From Carposina sasakii (Eukaryota > Arthropoda > Insecta > Lepidoptera > Carposinidae), in assembly GCA_014607495.2 (NCBI GenBank), contig CP053150.1, positions 12,792,495 through 12,856,494 of the forward strand: a stretch of 64,000 bases of DNA, given 5' to 3'. The position numbers and the translations under genes were made by a program. The stretch's first letter is position 1; every line of letters starts with the position of its first letter. Shown here one piece after another: positions 59,801-64,000 of the stretch. The notes under the pieces are model-generated. The model was not told where the DNA came from, searched no databases, and worked only from the letters and a program-made list of their open reading frames with translations.

Positions 59801-61818
59801 TACTTATCTACATCACTATCGAAAACAGTTTTTTGACAAAATTAGTTGAGTAATTTGGTAGGCCCCTAAATTGTTCAAGCCCAGGGCCCCACAAATTCAC
59901 GATCCGCCCATGGATGAGCTACATAAATATGGCTTTGCTTAATAGTCCTGCAGTACTGGCTTCCTCATTTTGGGAACAAAACCGTGTGTATGTAGATTAT
60001 TGTTGATATTTGTTTAGTGTTCCCTACAGTTCATCAATGCTGTTATTTTAAACTGAAAAGGACGCCCGTATGTATTTAAATGTCTTATAAGTGTAATGTG
60101 CCTATAAATTATCTATAGTAACTAGCACCCATACCTATCATTTAATCAACTTTAACTCAAACTTTGACGTGTGCATGTATGGGGATCAGGGATTTGGTAT
60201 CTCCTCTACATTTCTATGATGGGGATAGCCTAAGCGCGCACTGGCGGCCAAGCAGCAGCGGCCGCCAATCCTGTGTATTGAAAATACACATCCCAATGAT
60301 GAATACCTCCTCGAGTAAAAAGAATGTTACGTTCCAGCGTGCGAGGATGACGAGGGGCTAACGTCGCGACGGCCACGCACTCCGCTGCTCTGCCGGGTGT
60401 ACTGGCTGGCGCACATCGTGGCCACCGACCTGGCTTTCGTCATCACCGTCATCTACTGGACGCTGGTGCATAACCCGGGTAACATCCATCTTCCTGAGTC
60501 TTACACTCGTTATAAGTAAGATGTACCAGCAGGTATCCCGGCTATCTTTTTGGGCAGTAAATAGTGATGATCACTCGATGAAATCTAAAGTAAAATGTGT
60601 GTGTGGTGTGTTGCCAAATTTTCTTCAGGCATTTTGCCACTTCCATTGAGTTTTAGAATAGAATAGAATAGAATATTTATTTATTTAGTCAATGAATATA
60701 GCAGGAATACCTTTCTACTACTGTTATAGGAAGTGGTCTTTTGCCCTTCAAAATACTGTACTACCTCATAAAATTCCACCAATCTACGAATAACGACAAC
60801 TTGTGCTCGATTTCTCGTGGTTCATGTATAGGTATAGCGTTTGATTTTGTACAATAAACATAATATTTTCTTTATGTTAAAGTTAGGACGACTCTGACAT
60901 AGAAAGCATTTCAGAGTGTTCTGCCTCCTCTTCTCTATAATAGGTATATTCTCCGTGACAAGATTGCTGATCTGAAGGTTCTAAGTTGCGTGTCCCTTGA
61001 CAGAGATCCACGAACTAAACACCCTGAACCTGCTTGTCCACGGCGGCAACTCGTTGGTGATGCTGCTCGAGCTGGCCGTGACGTCACACCCCATCAGGGC
61101 GGCGCACGCGCTGTACGGAGCGAGCGTGGGCGTCATCTACGGCGTGTTCAGTGCCCTCTACTGGGCTATGGGCGGTACTGATCGGATTGGGCAGACTGCT
61201 ATCTACCCGTCGCTGAACTGGAATCAACCAGGTAAGATTGCAATCGATGTCCATTACCAGCGTTAAGATGCCGCGAGCTTTTAGATGACTTTAAGACTGG
61301 TGTAGGAACATGTTTTAAACACTTTGCCTTTACCGTTCACTCATCGTTCAGCACTATAGAAAGAACACGAATACATATTTTTCGCGTCATAGCTGGTAGA
61401 GATAGCTGTTGTCCGCATTAGCATATGCAACCTGTAAATACTTCAGTTTTGTCTCTCGACATGGAATATAGAGGGTCAACTGGATGGTACGAGTATGATG
61501 CCTTCAGTGCCTTCGATGAGCTCGAAATTTTGTCATTCGTCATTTCACAATCGAACCTTGCTACTTGCACAGACAACATGCTCCACCATGGACTGATTCA
61601 TTTTCTATCTGAAGAGACGCTCTACATATTTGACCTTGCCCGTAAATGTTGTGTCAATCTTAATTCCAGGTCCAGCATTTGGATTTGTGGCTCTCTGCGC
61701 AGTGGTGATGATAGTCGCGCACTGCCTGGCGACAGTACTCGTGATGCTGCGCCTGCGCATCGCGGCCAAACTCCGCCCCTCCCGGCTCAGCGACCGGTAC
61801 TCTTTACCGACGCATTGA
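44836..61818 (+). CDS. rost: Rolling stone-like multi-pass membrane protein
   Basis: Exons: 44836-44860, 54441-54594, 55531-55742, 60338-60478, 61004-61231, 61670-61818 (909 nt, 302 codons plus TGA; all junctions GT..AG and in phase). The protein has a short basic N-terminal region with ACSQWQKGTRP before the first membrane segment (SYLVYRWVLFLSVVCIGVSS). Hydrophobic segments follow around FKWFIYFTNWGFIVIGVQAL, YWLAHIVATDLAFVITVIYW, a conserved LNLLVHGGNSLVMLLEL, GASVGVIYGVFSALYWAMGG, and a last segment before RLRIAAKLRPSRLSDRY. The order and motifs match insect rolling stone proteins, and the length fits. Drosophila rost is needed for myoblast fusion; the same role here is inferred from family only. 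The first exon (MKLPMWNH) was chosen for its GTGAGT donor in the required phase 1, A at -3, and a GC-rich upstream region, and is less certain than the others. Confidence 0.82.
46862..47130 (+). repeat. Same repeat family, left member of an inverted pair
   Basis: Starts with a CTT microsatellite (46862-46880), then GCCTATTGCAGTGCACTGCT through ATACCCACGGGCAGGCAGG. It is paired with the inverted copy at 47400-47545, which ends in AAG repeats. Confidence 0.55.
47400..47550 (-). repeat. Same repeat family, right member of an inverted pair
   Basis: Reads CAAAACCCCCCTGTGACAGT, GGGGGAGGCCTATGTCCAGC and ends GCTGAAGAAGAAGAAGAAAA. Its inverse corresponds to the start of the 46862 copy. Confidence 0.55.
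48132..48434 (+). mobile_element. MITE, CAGGATG family, copy 3
   Basis: A 303-bp copy with TA flanks and an internal deletion: the block corresponding to the REPEAT centre is replaced by a short AAAATA-rich run. Located in intron 1 of the rost-like gene. Confidence 0.6.
48530..48648 (+). repeat. Same repeat family, truncated copy
   Basis: Contains GCAGTCCACCGCTGGACGTA to GGCGGGTTGGTGACCG; the 3' half is missing. It lies next to the Jockey-like remnant at 48768. Confidence 0.55.
48768..49215 (-). pseudogene. Jockey/R1-like LINE ORF2 C-terminal remnant
   Basis: The frame reads LERVQNKTRYLYMRYYGVYP, then YPLMYPTLFVLGIVGYNTL, RRDLALVTYLFKIFR and VPDRYVWRRRRPPLLVVPR. This is the post-polymerase tail of lepidopteran Jockey-type elements. 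A frameshift near 48860 moves the ending (LREFTVRAMFVACY) into another frame. Confidence 0.75.
50028..50092 (-). mobile_element. Degenerate tRNA-like SINE head
   Basis: The minus strand reads GGCGATGATAATCGTAGCTC, then GCACCTTCCAGTCAGA and GTGGTTTCAAATCCTG, a diverged relative of the heads at 34835 and 26510. Preceded on the left by AGAGCGGAGCGAA (49910-49922) shared with the 15563 SINE. Confidence 0.4.
50395..50600 (+). mobile_element. Helitron-like repeat of a second subfamily
   Basis: Reads TATAAATGCGAAGGTTTGTG, TTTCACGCAAAAACTACTGA and ends at GTCCACGCGGACGAAGACGC. Followed by TA-dinucleotide runs (50605-50650) and a further related repeat at 50655-50855. Confidence 0.45.
50655..50855 (+). 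repeat. Related interspersed repeat with a (GTTT)n start
   Basis: A TTTG microsatellite (50671-50698) is followed by ACGCGCTAATCTCAGGAAC, GGTCTGATTTGAAAAATTC and an end at CGCGGACGAAGTCGCCCGC, matching the terminal part of the neighbouring Helitron-like repeats. Confidence 0.4.
51290..51610 (-). mobile_element. Helitron-like repeat, copy 3
   Basis: Matches the 19985 copy over its whole length, with a few substitutions and a short deletion before CAGACAAAATTCC. Located in intron 1 of the rost-like gene. Confidence 0.5.
52138..52345 (+). repeat. Interspersed repeat in rost intron 1
   Basis: Starts GTGCTGATGCGGGGCTTCAC and includes GGCGATAAGCTAGCAACTTG, the closest match in the window to the 20815 copy. 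Confidence 0.45.
56440..56610 (+). mobile_element. MITE, CAGGATG family, copy 4 (partial)
   Basis: Carries the GGAAGTGTCTGATTTCCAA and AAGTTGAGT blocks of the family, but its left part contains a 20-bp-arm palindrome not seen in the other copies, and the right end is lost. Confidence 0.5.
58344..58613 (-). CDS. Orphan exon-like ORF with two hydrophobic segments
   Basis: An ATG-initiated frame of 90 codons ends at a possible splice donor (AATGAAAAG followed by GTAACA); read through, it stops four codons later at 58329. The peptide has a charged start (IDAPYLFYPRMQYMRGRH) and two hydrophobic stretches (LFCTSIIGMIVILYIW and TYLLAMFVFWIVCI). Codon use looks protein-like. It lies antisense inside intron 4 of the rost-like gene (55743-60337). 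I do not recognise the family. It may be one exon of a larger membrane protein gene, a stranded pseudo-exon, or a chance ORF. Confidence 0.3.
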
Positions 61819-61862
61819 AGGAAGAGCAACTAGTTCCAAACAATCAAGGACTGAAAGCATAA

Positions 61863-64000
61863 GTTTTCTGTGCTGAAAGCCATATTCGTTCAGTAAGGTT
61901 TTATCATGAAGTAGGGTCAAAGAAGAGGTGGCCTAACAATGTTCGTTTATTGAAAATAGTGGCGCCGTAAAGGACAAATGTTGTTCAGTGATTGGTTTAT
62001 AGGGCGCTACGTTCTAATTACTATTCTCGCTTCTCCTTTTTGTCCTACGTTTCAGCTTTGTACTATGTCTGCGCAACTAGTCCGTAATATGCCGGTGTAC
62101 AGTCATTAGCAGTAAGAGCAGGGTTGCCAACCGTCCCGCGTGGCGCGGGACATCCCGTTTTCAGGGTCTAAATAACGCGTCCCGTTTTGAGTGTCTGCGG
62201 GACGTCAAATGTCCCGTTTTCAGGTGAATCCTTCTAAGTTGATAAAAAACTATCTTTTAAATTATTATGGCGAAGCGCAAAGCATGTGATACATAAATCT
62301 TTAATTTTAATTTTTACAAGAGAGTTCTTAAATATTAAATAATGTAAGTATTAGTTTCATCTACTTGTTACCATTGACGAATCTTCGAATCATTAATGAA
62401 ACATCCGAATTTATAAGTAGAATTTCGAGGGACATACCTAGGTATTTTTCAAACGCAATTTCTTTATTAGGTTTGTATGTGTATAAATCCTTAAACCATT
62501 TTATTATGGCTTTTTCACTTTGACTATGAATCTAATAGACAGCTAGCTAGCGTGCCGCCGACAGGGACGGAATATTTTGTCTATGGATAGAACTGATAGA
62601 GAAGATAGAAATTTAGGGTTACCAGTAAAAGGAAAAGTGCCCAATCACTTGCGATGTACCTATCTTATTTAGCCTACATTTCGAGAAGAACCTTCTGCAT
62701 ACAAAGTATCAGAAGGCCAATCGCGCTAAGTGACGTTTTCACTTTTCAACTGAACGTTTCTCGCGAATTTCTTCGCGATACGAAATTTGCATAACGACAG
62801 TGGTTCAGCTTTGGTAAATACGTTCAACAATAGCGCGATTGCCCCCCTAGGGTCTCTTGAAGGTGTTGCGAGATCGATCACCAGTAACCTTTAAAGTTAA
62901 CATCGTGTTTGAACTTTTACTACTAACAAGAAATAGAAACAATGTATAGTCGATTCTGATAGTCACACTTAAACATATACTTAAATTCAATCCAATTTAA
63001 ATAATGTATATAAAATAAATAATCTTTTTAAGAAACAGTCTTTATTACCTAAATAAGTTACATATAAATCCTAACATTAGCAAAGTACCTACCTACTACT
63101 GACGACACACTTACTCAACCGCAAACCTATATTATTAATAATTAAAATATTTACCATTTGGCAGAAGCCAAACCGGCTTCTGAATAAAAAGTAACCTACG
63201 TCCATCCTCAGGCTATTTCAGTATAAAGGGACAATGCGAATGTTTGTATGGACTCTGGTACCCACTCTAATAGTGTTGTGTGACACATTTTTAGCAAAAC
63301 AGCAAAATAGGCTCTACTACTAACGCCGCCACTCGATATTTACGTTTTAAAAAAAATACATAATATGCTCTCATAGAAAGATAGGCAATATTTCAAAATT
63401 AAATACAGAGGAAAAGCTCACAAGTAAAGAATTTTTAAACCTCTATTTCATTTTTAAAGGCCTCTTATATCTATAGATATGTCAAACAAATAGGTATGAT
63501 AAAAAATTTTTACTTACAATCCCATGTATGAGGAGCTCCATTTTTACTTTTATTTAATGTAATTTTTATATAAAAATCGTGACATACGGACGTACAGACA
63601 TACAGACACGACGAAACTATAAGGGTTCCGTTTTCGTCATTTGGCTACGGAACTCTAAAAACTGACTATATAGAATTAAAGTATAGCCACCAAAGTGTGA
63701 TGAATAGCAGACAGACTTCTTCTAGTAGTATGGTATTATTTATTTCAGACATAAATAAAGAGAAAGTGTTCCAAAACTATTATTCTGTAAGTTAATACCT
63801 TTCTAAAAATGAATCGCACAACCCTTATCGAGCGAGTACCAGAGTCCATATAAATATTTGCATTGTCCTTTGAAACCTTTAACCTTTCGAAACCAGATGA
63901 ATTTTTGTCGCTTAGCTTCCCGACTATTTTTAGCCAAGTATGTATTTATTGTACAATTGGAGGTTTCATTATTTACTAGTACGTAAAACAAATTCATAAT
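61863..64000. other. 3' flank of the rost-like gene
   Basis: AT-rich. A GTCCCG-rich repeat lies at 62115-62225, an AATAAA at 63014-63019, an inverted repeat pair at 63231-63295 and 63808-63873, and the end of an AGGGTTCCG-type repeat at 63620-63660. Which poly(A) site the gene uses cannot be told. Confidence 0.35.

Larger units (their letters stand above)
55743..60337 (+). other. Intron 3 of the rost-like gene
   Basis: 4595 bp, phase 1. It holds the partial MITE at 56440, the antisense orphan ORF at 58344-58613 and repeat fragments at 59225-59345 and 59930-59990. The rest is AT-rich with no gene. Confidence 0.5.

Overview
This is eukaryotic, intron-rich, AT-rich DNA with the look of a lepidopteran (moth or butterfly) nuclear genome. 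The coding exons resemble insect membrane proteins, all have GT..AG introns in consistent phase, and the introns and spacers are full of short interspersed repeats of types familiar from Lepidoptera. There are no bacterial operons, rRNA genes, CRISPR arrays or intact tRNA genes.

Left part (1-27.3 kb, minus strand): two tandem, same-orientation genes for voltage-gated calcium channel alpha-2/delta subunits. Gene B (ATG 27065, stop 10647) is complete: 19 exons that join in phase into 1234 codons, with a signal peptide, VWA domain with an intact MIDAS, Cache region, Cys-rich C-terminal half and a hydrophobic C-terminus. Gene A (ATG 9517 or 9583) is the downstream paralogue. Nineteen exons down to 1054 are visible and the rest lies beyond the left edge. 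Several exon lengths and intron phases are shared, which supports local duplication. Gene A is closer to the CACNA2D3/4-like class and carries an in-frame 57-nt exon that may be an alternative cassette.

Middle (27.5-44.5 kb): intergenic and repeat-dominated. It holds several MITE-like elements, LINE and Helitron-like remnants, and one 4143-bp DNA transposon (36655-40797) with 27-bp terminal inverted repeats, a 4-bp ACAT duplication and a decayed transposase with an SDNCCGQNKDRF motif.

Right part (44.6-62 kb, plus strand): a rolling stone (rost)-like multi-pass membrane protein gene in six coding exons (44836-61818, 302 codons plus stop), with a 25-nt coding part in exon 1 separated from exon 2 by a 9.6-kb repeat-filled intron. 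A single two-membrane-segment exon of unknown identity lies on the opposite strand inside its third intron. From 61.9 kb to the end only repeats and AT-rich sequence are visible.

The alpha-2/delta genes are expected to act on presynaptic or muscle calcium channels, and rost-like proteins are linked to myoblast fusion in Drosophila. Nothing in the window shows the two loci are functionally coupled. I did not find a convincing new multi-gene system. The most interesting items are the tandem alpha-2/delta pair, its 57-nt exon, the decayed DNA transposon family, a 195-bp hairpin and a palindrome that looks like a template-switch event.
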